Source: Rhodanobacteraceae bacterium
GTDB lineage: Bacteria > Pseudomonadota > Gammaproteobacteria > Xanthomonadales > SZUA-5
NCBI GenBank assembly: GCA_024234055.1
Contig: JACKOW010000008.1
Span: forward strand, 154,932-218,931
Reading direction: 5' to 3'
DNA: 64,000 nt
Shown: positions 26,170 through 36,139 of the stretch, in pieces
Numbering within the stretch: position 1 is the stretch's first letter
How the letters are laid out: each line of letters starts with the position of its first letter
Made by a program: the position numbers and the translations under genes
The notes under the pieces: model-generated
What the model saw: the letters and a program-made list of their open reading frames with translations, nothing else
Database searches by the model: none
Told to the model about the DNA's origin: nothing

Positions 26170-26631
26170 TCAACTGAGAAAGTCGCAAGGTCGGACTCGA
26201 CTTGGATAGAAGGCCTCATACGCGATCGAGTCGTCCTCAACGGGCTCCTTTTCTACCATCGAACTAACCGACGCATACTCGGCAGTCGTGCGGTCACGCC
26301 GAAGAGCAATGCCATCGAGCGCGTCCGGCAGACTTCGGAAACAACCCGCATATACCCGGACTAGCTTTTCGGCACCGGTCCCGCGTCCCTCAGCAAACGG
26401 ATTTGTTCTTCCTCGTTCACGTACTTCAAGCTCACACAGTTCATGCGCCATCTGCATAGCACCTTCCATCTCGTTCTTCGATTTCCGGAATAGCCGCCCG
26501 AACTGATCTCGTCGGACAACACGATCGCGGATCATCAATGTATTAAGACGATCACCCAGCCAAGGACCTTCCGCAGTGCCAGCAATTGGCTTGTTTCGAC
26601 TCCATCGCAGCAACCAGGCGTTACGCAGCAT
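26170..26631 (-). CDS. Hypothetical protein or fragment
   Basis: An open frame of 153 residues starting MLRNAWLLRWSRNKPIAG, rich in charged residues with a helical middle (RKSKNEMEGAMQMAHELCELE). The frame stays open about 75 bp upstream of the ATG. I recognise no family. Amino-acid usage looks coding, and it fills the gap before the GT2 gene on the same strand, but it could be the tail of a gene lost by rearrangement. No ribosome-binding site is evident. The next 346 bp to the acyltransferase hold nothing I can support. Confidence 0.35.
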   Translation of the reverse strand: MLRNAWLLRWSRNKPIAGTAEGPWLGDRLNTLMIRDRVVRRDQFGRLFRKSKNEMEGAMQMAHELCELEVRERGRTNPFAEGRGTGAEKLVRVYAGCFRSLPDALDGIALRRDRTTAEYASVSSMVEKEPVEDDSIAYEAFYPSRVRPCDFLS

Positions 26632-26977
26632 CCAAAGATATCCGAACTCGGCCGGACATGTCCCGATTCCACCACCCTTTGCTCAAAGACAGTCCGGGAC
26701 CCTAGAGCTCGACACCGAGTCCAATCTCCCTCCGAACGCCAAAACCTCCAGAGTCACGCTTCTTCTGTCTCAATGTGCTTGGTGTTCATGGCATCAGTGT
26801 ACCACCAGCTTCCACCGCGAATCTAACGCCGCGTTAAGCGGCCGCGGCCGCAAGATTGGTTTGGGCGAAGAGCCAGATCCGCGGTCTGCTTGAATGCATG
26901 GTTAGAATTTGCGCAGCACAGTAACGGCCGAGCTCTTGCCCGTTCAATCCCACGCCAAGGCTCGAAATCTGATCATT
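26632..26977. other. Intergenic stretch without a supported gene
   Basis: No frame here has family features on either strand. It separates the hypothetical frame from the AT-richer acyltransferase and marks a change in base composition. A NotI-like GCGGCCGC string occurs near 26840. Confidence 0.5.
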
Positions 26978-28087
26978 TCAGCCTCGGATGTAATCGATAG
27001 CTCTTTTTCCCAAGGCAATCCCAGGAACTTCGACGAATCGATAGAGCACAAACGCGAACGCGGATGACGCCGCAAGTACGATCAGAAAGCTCATAAGAAA
27101 GCCCAAATTTCCGCGCATCTCCTCAAGACCCTCAGCTTCTCTAAACAAACCAATGACAAAGAAGTGCACTAGGTACAAGCTGAAACTGATCTTTCCCAGG
27201 AATGTACTCATTGGATTAACCATCAACCGAATGGGGTTCTGATTCAGCGACAGCACCAAGAGACAAAATCCAACTGAGAAGAGTAAACTCTGCGGCAACA
27301 GGTTTCCTGTAGTCTGAGCAGTGAGGGCGGACGCACAAACCAGAAGTGAGTACCCCATCGTCATGGCAGGCGACGATTGAGTGCCAGGACATTTGACGGC
27401 CAGTTGGAATGTCAAGATTCCAATTAAGAACACAGGGAGCTGAGTCAAGAAGAAAAACTCTAGAAACGCGCTCAGCAAATAACTGTTCGGCTCTAGGTAG
27501 CACTCATGCAACGCTCTCTTCAGGACGATTCGCAATAATGCAGCCAAAACAATTGAAACCAATAAAGCAAATGCGGTGCGGTGGATGGTCCTTAACATTA
27601 AGTACAGCCACGGCAGTGTGATGTAGAACATAACCTCCGCAGCGATCGACCAACCACCTGGAACAACTGCATTAATGGATTCAACATGCCAGCCATGCAA
27701 GAATGCAATTGTTAGCAACACTTGCCAGGTGTCGATGCCACTTGGCGCCCAATAGGACGGTCCGGTTCCCCAAACATATATATAGAACAAAATGGCCAGA
27801 TAGAATGCTGGAGCGATGCGGAAAAACCTTCTCACGAAGAATTCCAACATCCATTTCTTTGAAATATTCCGACGCGACTCCAATGACATCATTAGCGTGA
27901 ATGCACTTACAACAAAAAATAACTGCACCCCAAACTTTCCAGCCTGCGCGATGGCACCAATTAGGAACGAGTCGGGGGGAATCCACTGCCCAATATGCAC
28001 CATTATTACGCCAATGATCGCAAAGCCTCTAAGCGCATCAATATAGTCAAACTTACTAATCTCCTCCACAGCGCCCGGTTCTTGCAT
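26978..28087 (-). CDS. Acyltransferase 3 family membrane protein (OafA-like)
   Basis: About 369 residues from the ATG at 28087; a TTG at 28132 would add 15. YIDALRGFAIIGVIMVHIGQW near the N-terminus has the family's R/H pair, and VQLFFVVSAFTLMMS is the SGF-like motif. About ten membrane spans follow, with FSLYLVHFFVIGLF near the end matching the YLxH motif. These proteins O-acetylate glycans using acetyl-CoA across the inner membrane. The gene is noticeably more AT-rich than its neighbours, which suggests separate acquisition. It stands alone between two gaps. Confidence 0.9.
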   Translation of the reverse strand: MQEPGAVEEISKFDYIDALRGFAIIGVIMVHIGQWIPPDSFLIGAIAQAGKFGVQLFFVVSAFTLMMSLESRRNISKKWMLEFFVRRFFRIAPAFYLAILFYIYVWGTGPSYWAPSGIDTWQVLLTIAFLHGWHVESINAVVPGGWSIAAEVMFYITLPWLYLMLRTIHRTAFALLVSIVLAALLRIVLKRALHECYLEPNSYLLSAFLEFFFLTQLPVFLIGILTFQLAVKCPGTQSSPAMTMGYSLLVCASALTAQTTGNLLPQSLLFSVGFCLLVLSLNQNPIRLMVNPMSTFLGKISFSLYLVHFFVIGLFREAEGLEEMRGNLGFLMSFLIVLAASSAFAFVLYRFVEVPGIALGKRAIDYIRG

Positions 28088-28132
28088 TTTGTACTCTAGC
28101 AGGAAAGATGGGATAATTTTAGCATTACCCAA

Positions 28133-28666
28133 GGCGGGGAATTGAACTGCAATCTCGAATCGTTCAGCGGCCTTCTAGGACACTTGCCTTTATCAAGTCG
28201 GGCTAACGAGTCGACCTCCAAATTCTGGCCACAGGTAGACGTCAGTTGTGAGGTACTAAACACAGGCAATGCGTCACGTCTGAGGCGCGATGGACTATCG
28301 AGTCAGCACAATCTAGCGAGAATTTTGTTTGTCAATCAATCGTTTCTGCGAAAAAGATCATCAGAAGGTCGCTCCGAAGGAAGCAACTATGACGTGATAG
28401 GCAATAGGACGTCATGACACAGGCCTCTGCTCTGCCCGGCCCCACGCTCGCCCATGAGGGCACACGCCATGGTGAGCCGCGCAGGCCATGAAGGCGGATC
28501 AGGCGAAGAGAAGGTTCGGGCGTCGCACTGAGCACTCTTCAAGCGGCGACCTTGCGCACTGGCCTCTAGCGGGTGGCGGTCTTTTTCAATCGCCACCGTT
28601 GATGTCGGATAGGTTGCTGCTCAGCCCTTGCAGGATGCGGTGAAGAACGAACCGCATCGACTGTTG
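28133..28666. other. 534-bp gap between acyltransferase and RAYT remnant
   Basis: The half next to the acyltransferase is AT-rich; the half next to the RAYT remnant is GC-rich. No reading frame has recognisable features. It may contain the acyltransferase promoter and the scar of a past insertion. Confidence 0.5.
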
Positions 28667-29155
28667 TTACAAGCCTTGCTCTCCTGAATAAACTTGATCC
28701 TCGTTCGGCGACGAACCCCAGTCGATTCCATACCAGCCCTTGGCGACATATCTGTGAAAGGTCGAATACTGCCAATAGCGAACGCCTGCCACGCAGCCAT
28801 GTTTTACCGGCTTGTAGTGAATGTAGTCGATGTGCGCGGCCAGATCAACCTCGTCGCGAATTTGGTGCTTCCAAAATCGCCGTTGCCAGATACCGCGCTC
28901 GCCACGCCACACCCGGCTCTCACGTAGAAATTCTCCAGTCGGTATCACGCGCGAAAATCGCAACTTGATCTGGCCCAATCGCAGGCCAAGACTCTTGTCG
29001 CCCGGTGGCAGCGTCCATATGGCGTACCAATGCCCCGGCAGCACCACCTTCGCATCAATCCGAAACGGCCAAGTCGCTTTAACCTGGCGTATCGAATTCC
29101 GCAGATGATCAATGCGATCATTCAGCAGCGAATTCGCCCTCCGCAGCAACAAGTT
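28667..29155 (-). pseudogene. 5'-truncated REP-associated tyrosine transposase (RAYT)
   Basis: About 160 residues match the middle and end of RAYT (TnpA-REP) proteins: KATWPFRIDAKVVLPGHWYA, IWTLPPGDKSLGLRLGQIK, then HIDYIHYKPVKHGCV near the C-terminus, where the catalytic Tyr lies. The N-terminal segment with the usual RRAxxPGGTxFFTxxL text is missing because the frame runs straight into the IS end at about 29156. The metal-binding H-x-H is changed: GHWY replaces the usual DHxH, so the second His is Tyr. The gene is probably inactive. RAYTs mobilise REP sequences, and short palindromes are dispersed in this window. Confidence 0.8.
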
Positions 29156-30227
29156 ACCTGATTAACGTCGAACCTCAGCCGTGGGTCTCGTGATCTGAGA
29201 CGAGCGGCGGCGATGGTAGGCCCACAACCGAACCGGAGGTGGGTCATGGCGATGAATCGAGTGCAGTTCCAGGCGGGCATGTCGTTGCCGGCGTTCATGG
29301 CGAAGCTTGGAACAGAAGCGCAGTGCAGGTCCGCGCTCTTTCGTACTCGCTGACCGGACGGATTTCGCTGCCCGGCGTGCGAAAGTGCTGTGTACTCGAC
29401 CTTCAGGCGAGAGCGCCAGACGTACTACCAGTGCTCTGGCTGTCGGCATCAAACCACGTTGCTCGCCGGCGCCCTTTTTGAGGCGACCAAGTTGCCGCTG
29501 ACTATCTGGTACTTGGCCCTCCATCTGCTGTCCAGCGCGAAGACGAACCTGTCGGCGCTTGAGCTCAAGCGGCAACTGGTTGTCTGTTACCGAACTGCTT
29601 GGCGCTTGAAGCACAAGGTGATGCACGCCATGACTGATCGGGAAGAATCGAGGAAACTCAATGGCTTGGTGCAGATCGATGACGCTTACCTGAGCGGCGA
29701 ACGCAACGGCGGCAAGGTCGGCCGTGGCCCCGAGAACAAGCAAGCGTTCCTTGTCGCGGTCGAGACTGGTGACGATCTGGAACGCCCCAGATATGCCGTC
29801 ATCGAGCCGTTCCGTCGCTTTGACAATGCTTCTATCAATGACTGGGCGAAGCGACAATTGCTCCCGGATGCCGAGGTTTACACTGACGGATTGTTCGCTT
29901 TTCGTCGCTTTATCGACGCCGGTCATGCGCAAACCGTCCTCGAAACTGGCGGCGGGCGCGCAGCGACCGAAGCGCAAGGGGCGCGATCGGTCAACATCGT
30001 GCTGTCCAACGTGAAGCGCTCGATCAGTGGGGTCTACCATTCAATTCGCCAGGCCAAGTACGCTCGTCGCTACCTCGGTGAGGCCGCATATCGCTTCAAC
30101 CGCAGATTCCACCTCAGAGAAATCCTCCCGCGGCTCGTTCATGCGATGATCAACTGCAAGCTAAACCCGGACTCCCGGCTACGGCTAACGTCGAATTTCG
30201 TCAACTGAGGTTCGACGCTAATCAGGT
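29156..30227 (+). mobile_element. IS1595-family insertion sequence with about 23-bp inverted ends
   Basis: The left end reads ACCTGATTAACGTCGAACCT and the right end, on the other strand, reads ACCTGATTAGCGTCGAACCT, each continuing with CAG. Ends are near-perfect inverted repeats 1,072 bp apart, a typical size for IS1595 elements. The flanking eight bases (AACAAGTT on the left, GCTCGCAA on the right) do not match, so no target duplication is visible. The missing N-terminal part of the adjacent RAYT gene is not found on the right side, so a deletion or recombination followed insertion. Confidence 0.88.
29246..30208 (+). pseudogene. IS1595-type transposase with in-frame TGA at codon 36
   Basis: An ATG at 29246 follows a GGAGGTGGGTC ribosome-binding site and reads MAMNRVQFQAGMSLPAFMAK. 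At 29351 the frame meets TGA between ALFRTR and PDGFRCPACESAVYS, where the family normally has Trp, so a TGG to TGA change is likely. The frame then continues open to 30208. The rest has the zinc ribbon (CPAC and CSGC), then VQIDDAYLSGERNGGKVGRG and EVYTDGLFAFRRF, the DDE-type catalytic region. Downstream re-initiation at a GTG (29390) would lack half of the zinc ribbon. The copy is probably inactive unless readthrough occurs. Confidence 0.85.
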
Positions 30228-30289
30228 GCTCGCAAGCGCTTGTGCAAGCAATCGTTCTCGATTGAAGGTACACAGGGCAAGCGACAGCA

Positions 30290-31387
30290 TCAGATGGCCA
30301 CCGACTGCGAGAGGGTCTGGTACAACTCGCGGTACCGCTGCGGTGCCTGAATGTACTCAACGGCGCACCGCAACGCATTGGTCCGCATGATTTCGCGACG
30401 TCCGGCGATCTCTGCCGCTGCCGCTGCGAACTCCTTGGCCGAGCCGACCATACGACCGCAGTCGTACCGCTCCAGGAACTCAAAGCTTGGTTGTCGACTC
30501 GCGATCACAGGCACGCCCATCGCAAGGAACATGCACAGTCGATTGGAACTGATGCCCATGTTCTGAAACTGGGGGGCGGGGTTGTGATAAATCGCAACCC
30601 CCATATCGAAGGCGGCGGCGCTCGCCCATGCCTCTTGCCATGACAGCCGCGTCGGCTCAATGTACATTCCCTTTCGGCAAGTAACGCGCTCGAGGAGGAT
30701 CTTCTCGAACTCGCTGGCATTGACGGTTTGCAGAACCAGAAAGAGCCCCGCATCGGCATGAACCGTATCGAGGATCCAGTCAGCACCACCGGTCTCATTG
30801 AATCCACCCGATACGCCGATCACAGCCGCACCGGAAGGCACTCCCCATGCGGCTCTGAGACTATCTCGGTCAGCGGGTGCTGGGACTTGGTGAAAACATC
30901 CGGGGTAAACGCCAATTTGCCCATTCCGATGCGCATAGTCGCGCAGGAGGGCTACCCGGGATTGATCGTTGACCACTGCATGATACGCGCTGCGGATGGC
31001 CCAACGCGCCATTCGCTTCCAGACCTCGGGTGCATTCCCGCGGTAGGTACCCGATTTGATTTCATCTACGCTCGCACAGAACGGGCGTCTGGACCACTTT
31101 GCAAGAACGCCCGCAACAACCAACGCATCCTCTGCCGACGCGGAATAATGCACATAGCCCCTCCAACGTGAAGACGGCAGTGCTCGCAAGAGCCAGCTTC
31201 TGCTGTACTGCGCATCGAAAATTCGAACAGTGTCACCATAGACACTGTCTGCCTGTGATGCGCCTGGCGCAAATATGTCGACACAAAGACCCATTTCCGT
31301 CAATGCCGCAACTATGGCGGCATTCGGCGGCGACCCGATGATGTCCCGATTCTGAACAAAGTGGGCTGCACGCTGGAGGTCTTTCAC
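30290..31387 (-). CDS. Glycosyltransferase family 4-like
   Basis: 365 residues from a GTG at 31387, starting MKDLQRAAHFVQNRDIIGSP. The fold is GT-B: an N-terminal Rossmann half, VIGVSGGFNETGGADWILDT starting the C-terminal half, and FQNMGISSNRLCMFLAMGVP in the donor-binding position. The usual ExxxxxGxxxxE motif is altered (the first Glu is not evident), so this is a divergent member. It is the first glycan gene to the right of the IS element. Specificity unknown. Confidence 0.75.
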   Translation of the reverse strand: MKDLQRAAHFVQNRDIIGSPPNAAIVAALTEMGLCVDIFAPGASQADSVYGDTVRIFDAQYSRSWLLRALPSSRWRGYVHYSASAEDALVVAGVLAKWSRRPFCASVDEIKSGTYRGNAPEVWKRMARWAIRSAYHAVVNDQSRVALLRDYAHRNGQIGVYPGCFHQVPAPADRDSLRAAWGVPSGAAVIGVSGGFNETGGADWILDTVHADAGLFLVLQTVNASEFEKILLERVTCRKGMYIEPTRLSWQEAWASAAAFDMGVAIYHNPAPQFQNMGISSNRLCMFLAMGVPVIASRQPSFEFLERYDCGRMVGSAKEFAAAAAEIAGRREIMRTNALRCAVEYIQAPQRYRELYQTLSQSVAI

Positions 31388-31403
31388 GATTCCATCTCCG
31401 CTA

Positions 31404-32297
31404 TCATAAACATCTGGGTTCCCGCAATGACGGCGACGGATCGGGCAGTATCAGTTGTCCGCAGTCATAATCTGAAAGAAAATTCCGCGTGTAATCCGCC
31501 AGGTAGGCCAGCGGGAACCCCTGTCCGCGCTTTCCGGTGGTTAACCTGGAATCCGGACTGACGTCTAAAAGCGACCGGTCATACCAGTTGTGATAGTGCG
31601 TCACGACGCCATCCAGGGAATAGAAGTTTCCAAGTCCGTAACGCAGATTCGAAAGCTCTGGGTCCCATACTGGCGGCGCCCAATCCGGTACATAGGACGG
31701 AGTTGAAACTGTCGGGGAAATCAGTACCGACATTTGCTGCCAGGAATAGCCTCGCGACTTCAGATGCATCGGCAGCCTGTGTGTAACATGCTCACCGTTG
31801 AAGTCGAGGCTTCGCTCGGGAAAAGGAACACCAAGTCGTCGAGGCCAACGCCATTCACGAAGTTTCATCAGCGCATCGCGGCGAAACAGCATGAACGAGC
31901 TCTCGGGCATTCCCCGCCCGAATGGTCGAGTCAGGGGGCCGCAACCTATGTCCTCAGGCGACACCAGCGCGCAGTCTCCAACCAGTTTGCCGGCGCAGAC
32001 GGAATACCATTGTGGGCTGAGAAGAACTACGTCAGAGTGCATCAACAAAACATGCTCAGATCGTGCTTCAGCAGCCAATACATTGAGAGCATCCGGCTGC
32101 GTGCAGCGGCGCACGATAACTCTCGCACCAAGCTCCTGGGCGATCGATGCCGAGCGGTCGTCCGAGGCGTTGTCAAGCACACAGACGTCGAGCGAAAGAC
32201 CGCAAGTATTCTTGAAGATCGCCGGAATCGAGCGCTGGAGAAAAGTTGCGCTGTTCCAACTCGTCACGCCAACGAACAAATCTACAGCTTTCCTCAT
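31404..32297 (-). CDS. Glycosyltransferase family 2
   Basis: 297 residues. DLFVGVTSWNSATFLQRSIP and VCVLDNASDDRSASIAQELG are the GT2 nucleotide-binding elements, and VLLMHSDVVLLSPQWYSVC has an HSD in place of the usual DxD, so metal binding may differ. GRGMPESSFMLFRRDALMKL is a later GT2 motif. Its ATG shares one base with the TAA stop of the upstream GT4 gene, implying coupled translation. Confidence 0.83.
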   Translation of the reverse strand: MRKAVDLFVGVTSWNSATFLQRSIPAIFKNTCGLSLDVCVLDNASDDRSASIAQELGARVIVRRCTQPDALNVLAAEARSEHVLLMHSDVVLLSPQWYSVCAGKLVGDCALVSPEDIGCGPLTRPFGRGMPESSFMLFRRDALMKLREWRWPRRLGVPFPERSLDFNGEHVTHRLPMHLKSRGYSWQQMSVLISPTVSTPSYVPDWAPPVWDPELSNLRYGLGNFYSLDGVVTHYHNWYDRSLLDVSPDSRLTTGKRGQGFPLAYLADYTRNFLSDYDCGQLILPDPSPSLREPRCL

Positions 32298-33649
32298 TAT
32301 GTATGGCGCCCTCTGCTGGATGAGTCCCTTTCAATCTGACGGCCAATCGCCAGCACATCCAGTGCCTCCTGCACACCTGACACTGCATGCGGCCATTCCC
32401 CGCCGGGTTCCCTGTGAGTGAACTTCCTCCCCACCAGTCGCCGAACTGTCTCGGCCCGCACCGGGCCAAGCCAGCGGTCGAGTCGACCAGAGCGAGCGAT
32501 CGGGGCCGACTCGCCTGGAGATCCGAGCCGCGGTAAGGCCTCAACGGCACAAAGCGCCTCGGCCCACGCGCTAACAGAAGTCGCCCTCGAGTAGCGCAAC
32601 ATGACCATCTGCATTGCGGCGCGCCCGATTCGACAGCGCAAGCCGTCATCACGCAACCGAGACAGCTGCCTGGCACCTGCGTCAGCATCGGTGCCATCAA
32701 ACACCAACGCTGTTTCTTCGTCGACCAACGCACCTTCGAGACGTCTTCCGACGTAATCTGAAGTGACAATGGCAAGTCCATGACTGGCCGCTTCCCAAGC
32801 GACAATTGGCCCCGTCTCCCAACTTGACGTCAACAAGAGCACATCCGATTTTGCGTAAACGCGATCGGAAAGTTCCGTTGCGGACAACGCACCTAGATAG
32901 CGAAAACTCCCGCGGGGGCATGCATGCTCCATGGCCGCTAGAAAGCTTTCGCGATCTGGGCCATCCCCAGCCACTACCAACTCGAATGCAACACCCAAGC
33001 GACGCAAGGCCTCGGCAATCCTGGGTAGAACAGAAATCCGCTTTTGTGATTCTTCCAGTCGCCCTACCCACGCAACCGTCAATGCCCCGGGATGAACCGT
33101 GGCCTGTCGCTGGCCCAAATCACTGTCAAGCTCAACCCCGTAGGGCGCGTACAAAACACGCGTCGACTCATACCCTGACAGCGCGGGAATCAGCTGACAA
33201 CTCAGACGATTGGTCGCGATAACGCTGTCGAGCACATCCGCGTTGGCCCGGACCTCGGCAAAAAGATCGCTTTCGATCGCATGCAAGGTCATAACCGCGC
33301 GCCCTTCGAAACTCGACACCTGTCGCAGCTGCCGGACAGCACCGTACAAGTCACCCACGTTCACACCGCAGACAATGTCAGGGCGTCGGCGCCTCAACTC
33401 TGTTGCCAGCGCATTGCGACGCCCCTGCGCACTGCCGGTTGCATTCGCTACTGGAAAACCGTCAAGCGCCGGGTACGATCGCAGATACCGCGCAACATCG
33501 TGAAATCTGCCCGAAACAAGACCAACCTCAATGGAAAATCCCAAATCACGCAGACCCTGGACCAGATAATCGAGCCAGACTGCTACGCCCCCGAGCGGGT
33601 AGGCCGATGGTGCCAGGAAAAGAACGGAAATGGGATTAGAGAATCTCAT
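32297..33649 (-). CDS. Glycosyltransferase family 4
   Basis: 450 residues. SVLFLAPSAYPLGGVAVWLD opens the GT-B fold. LTVAWVGRLEESQKRISVLP, VVAGDGPDRESFLAAM and VLLLTSSWETGPIVAWEAAS fit the GT4 C-terminal domain; WETGPIVAWEAAS supplies the donor-binding Glu motif. The C-terminal tail after residue 400 is hydrophilic. It overlaps the next GT2 gene by one base. Confidence 0.88.
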   Translation of the reverse strand: MRFSNPISVLFLAPSAYPLGGVAVWLDYLVQGLRDLGFSIEVGLVSGRFHDVARYLRSYPALDGFPVANATGSAQGRRNALATELRRRRPDIVCGVNVGDLYGAVRQLRQVSSFEGRAVMTLHAIESDLFAEVRANADVLDSVIATNRLSCQLIPALSGYESTRVLYAPYGVELDSDLGQRQATVHPGALTVAWVGRLEESQKRISVLPRIAEALRRLGVAFELVVAGDGPDRESFLAAMEHACPRGSFRYLGALSATELSDRVYAKSDVLLLTSSWETGPIVAWEAASHGLAIVTSDYVGRRLEGALVDEETALVFDGTDADAGARQLSRLRDDGLRCRIGRAAMQMVMLRYSRATSVSAWAEALCAVEALPRLGSPGESAPIARSGRLDRWLGPVRAETVRRLVGRKFTHREPGGEWPHAVSGVQEALDVLAIGRQIERDSSSRGRHT

Positions 33650-33726
33650 CTTTTCAGGCTAAAATATGAAATGATGTTCCAGGCATCCACGATTGAGAAG
33701 AGCAATCGATTTAGGGCGACAGTTCG

Positions 33727-34908
33727 TCAAGAAAAACCAAGGTCGTGTATTGCCGAGCGAAGGCGATCCAGATCTACTTCAAAATCCTCCCACTGATACT
33801 TCCAGCCATGATCGACCGCAAAATCGGTGCCGACGCCAGGCACCAGCCGATGCTGGAGTTTGCACTTCCGGCTAAGGTCCAGCCAACAGGGGAATATGTA
33901 GCGTGGCGCGGACAACTCGATCAACGGCGTACCGGGCGAACAAAACACGGCGTTGCTCAACCCTGCACCGTGCGGGCCACACACCGCTTCCGCCGAAGCG
34001 AAGATCTCGACCTGCTCGGACCAAGACAGCCTCGACGGATTGATCGCTTCAAAGCCGGCGGGCACAAGAATGTCAAGAACGGCTTGTTCATTCAGGACTC
34101 GCCGGCCACGCGCCCCCTCACGCGACACGTAGATCCTGCGGGGCGGCCCGGCCGGTACCCCAAACTGACTCCTGAGCATATCAACCACTGGCTGCGGGAT
34201 GCCGGAGAACGCATCCCAGTGTCGGAGCGCGAGACCTTGCAGGAATCGTAGGTGAGACCGTTGCGTCGCGCTTAGAACCCGCATCCCATCGCCAAGAACG
34301 TAGTTCACAATGCTTCGCTGAAATTCCTGCGACTGATCAATATAGAAGACATCACCGGCATTGGATGCCCTTTCAGCAAGCAAGAGCTTTGGAACAACCT
34401 CGAAAAGCCAGTGGAAATAATTCGCTTGATAACGATGGGTCAGCAACCAGCAGCGACGCGGCTCTTCCGTCCATACTGGTCTGAAGTAGCCCGTCTCCCG
34501 CCCGTCCAGCGGCTGATCGAGTTGCTCCATCGCTACTCGCCGCCCGAACTCATCAGTGATCAACCCGCTATTTGTCGCGTAGCCACGACCAATGACTGTA
34601 AACTGCGGCGCCCAGTCGGGCTTGGCATCAATAAGAATCTTTCTCTGAATTTCACGCGAGTATTCATCGAGCCAACGGCCACAGATCGGATCAAAACCAG
34701 ACGATGTCGAGGTACGCTCCGTTGAAAAGCCAATCCAGGTAGACGCCTCAATACTCCCGGTAGACAAGGCGAGCGCTTCTAGGATCCGGCGCGAAGCGTA
34801 GCTACCGAGCGGCGACCAAAGGCTCCCCAGGTTCGCAGCAACGTTATATATTATTCTGCCGAGCGATCGCCGAATGTCGCTAATGCAAAGTCTCCTGAGA
34901 AAATCCAA
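33727..34908 (-). CDS. Glycosyltransferase family 61 (DUF563)
   Basis: 393 residues from a TTG at 34908 with AGAGG five bases upstream. CWLLTHRYQANYFHWLFEVV and CGPHGAGLSNAVFCSPGTPL are the two hallmark motifs of GT61 proteins. RRIYVSREGARGRRVLNE sits between them as usual. Bacterial GT61 enzymes are found in capsule and EPS loci, but few are characterised. Upstream DNA (34909-35074) is AT-rich and empty. Confidence 0.87.
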   Translation of the reverse strand: MDFLRRLCISDIRRSLGRIIYNVAANLGSLWSPLGSYASRRILEALALSTGSIEASTWIGFSTERTSTSSGFDPICGRWLDEYSREIQRKILIDAKPDWAPQFTVIGRGYATNSGLITDEFGRRVAMEQLDQPLDGRETGYFRPVWTEEPRRCWLLTHRYQANYFHWLFEVVPKLLLAERASNAGDVFYIDQSQEFQRSIVNYVLGDGMRVLSATQRSHLRFLQGLALRHWDAFSGIPQPVVDMLRSQFGVPAGPPRRIYVSREGARGRRVLNEQAVLDILVPAGFEAINPSRLSWSEQVEIFASAEAVCGPHGAGLSNAVFCSPGTPLIELSAPRYIFPCWLDLSRKCKLQHRLVPGVGTDFAVDHGWKYQWEDFEVDLDRLRSAIHDLGFS

Positions 34909-35074
34909 TTATCCTCTATACACGCACAACCTACTGAGCGACATATATCGCAGATTGTTTGCGATCGAACTAATTCACATCGAAAAGGATCGGGAGAATC
35001 AATTCAGAAATCTGCGAGGGGTAGATCCCGGAATCCTCGACACCACTTAAGCTGATCCTATCTGGCAAGTGAAC

Positions 35075-36139
35075 TCAATTTCTAATCTCTGCAGATGTTG
35101 TGAACCGCCGAGCAAAAACCTTAGCAAACTTCTGAATTACTGAATACGCGACGGGAAACCTTAACCTCAGTCGCCACCTGCGAGTCTTTCTCGAAACCGA
35201 ACCAAGGAACTTTCTTTCCTTTACCGAAAGATCATTCAGAATCTCCCATGCGCGACCATCTCCGAAGTTTTCCGCTCTACTCGCCATATACCAGGTGAAC
35301 TCACGAAGTCCATCAAATATTTCCGCTCGCCGTGGGCCTTCCGTTTCGTCGCAGAGGTGAGTAAGCATCGCGCAAAAACCGCTTGCAAAACGAATGTAAT
35401 CAGTCGTAAGCGTTGCACCAGCAGTATGTAATCTGTACACGCTAGTTTCGGCCCCCAAGAGTGTCAGTCCACCCCAAGCTGCCGAGCCGATGGAGAAATA
35501 CCAGTCGAACATGGGAAGATCTTGGAGCCACTCTGGCAGCAAACGGAAACGGTCACCCCTGACCATCAGAGAGGCCGTAGGGATCATATCTCGCATAGTC
35601 GCAAGATGCGCAATTGATATTTCCCCTTCCGAAACATTCGGGATTCTCTCGCTTAACCAATTAATATCTTCGCGCCGCAACGGTGGTTCAATCAAGACTT
35701 GAGCAAAGGTAGCGCATCCGCAAACATGAGGGAACTCCTCAAGAAATGTACTTTGCATTTCAAGCTTATTGGTCCCAAGCCAGTAATCGTCCCCTTCCAG
35801 GAGCGCGATATACTTGCCTCGAGTTGCAGCCATCAATCGACGTGCATTGAGTTGCATCCCCAAACGAACGTCGGACTCTAGTACCAGCGTGGGGAATTGA
35901 GCGTCCACGGCAAATTTTCTTGCGATACTTAATGTCGAGTCGTCCGATGCATCAACGGCGATAATCACTTCGACCGGCGCACGTACTTCCTGCGCGTAGA
36001 CGGATTCCAACGCACGCGCCAGGAACTTTTCGTGATTGAATGTCAAAACCGCCACCGATATCAGTGGCACTTCATAACCTGGAGAAACGTCCGTCAAGTG
36101 ACTCTCTTTGGCCAAAACAACGATTGGGCGTGACGTCAT
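35075..36139 (-). CDS. Glycosyltransferase family 2
   Basis: 354 residues. LISVAVLTFNHEKFLARALE and VIIAVDASDDSTLSIARKFA are the nucleotide-binding elements; YIALLEGDDYWLGTNKLEMQ provides the EGDD metal site, common in one GT2 subgroup that includes Fuc- and Gal-transferring enzymes. Base composition is more AT-rich than in the flanking locus. It is bounded by gaps of 166 and 267 bp that hold no gene. Confidence 0.87.
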   Translation of the reverse strand: MTSRPIVVLAKESHLTDVSPGYEVPLISVAVLTFNHEKFLARALESVYAQEVRAPVEVIIAVDASDDSTLSIARKFAVDAQFPTLVLESDVRLGMQLNARRLMAATRGKYIALLEGDDYWLGTNKLEMQSTFLEEFPHVCGCATFAQVLIEPPLRREDINWLSERIPNVSEGEISIAHLATMRDMIPTASLMVRGDRFRLLPEWLQDLPMFDWYFSIGSAAWGGLTLLGAETSVYRLHTAGATLTTDYIRFASGFCAMLTHLCDETEGPRRAEIFDGLREFTWYMASRAENFGDGRAWEILNDLSVKERKFLGSVSRKTRRWRLRLRFPVAYSVIQKFAKVFARRFTTSAEIRN

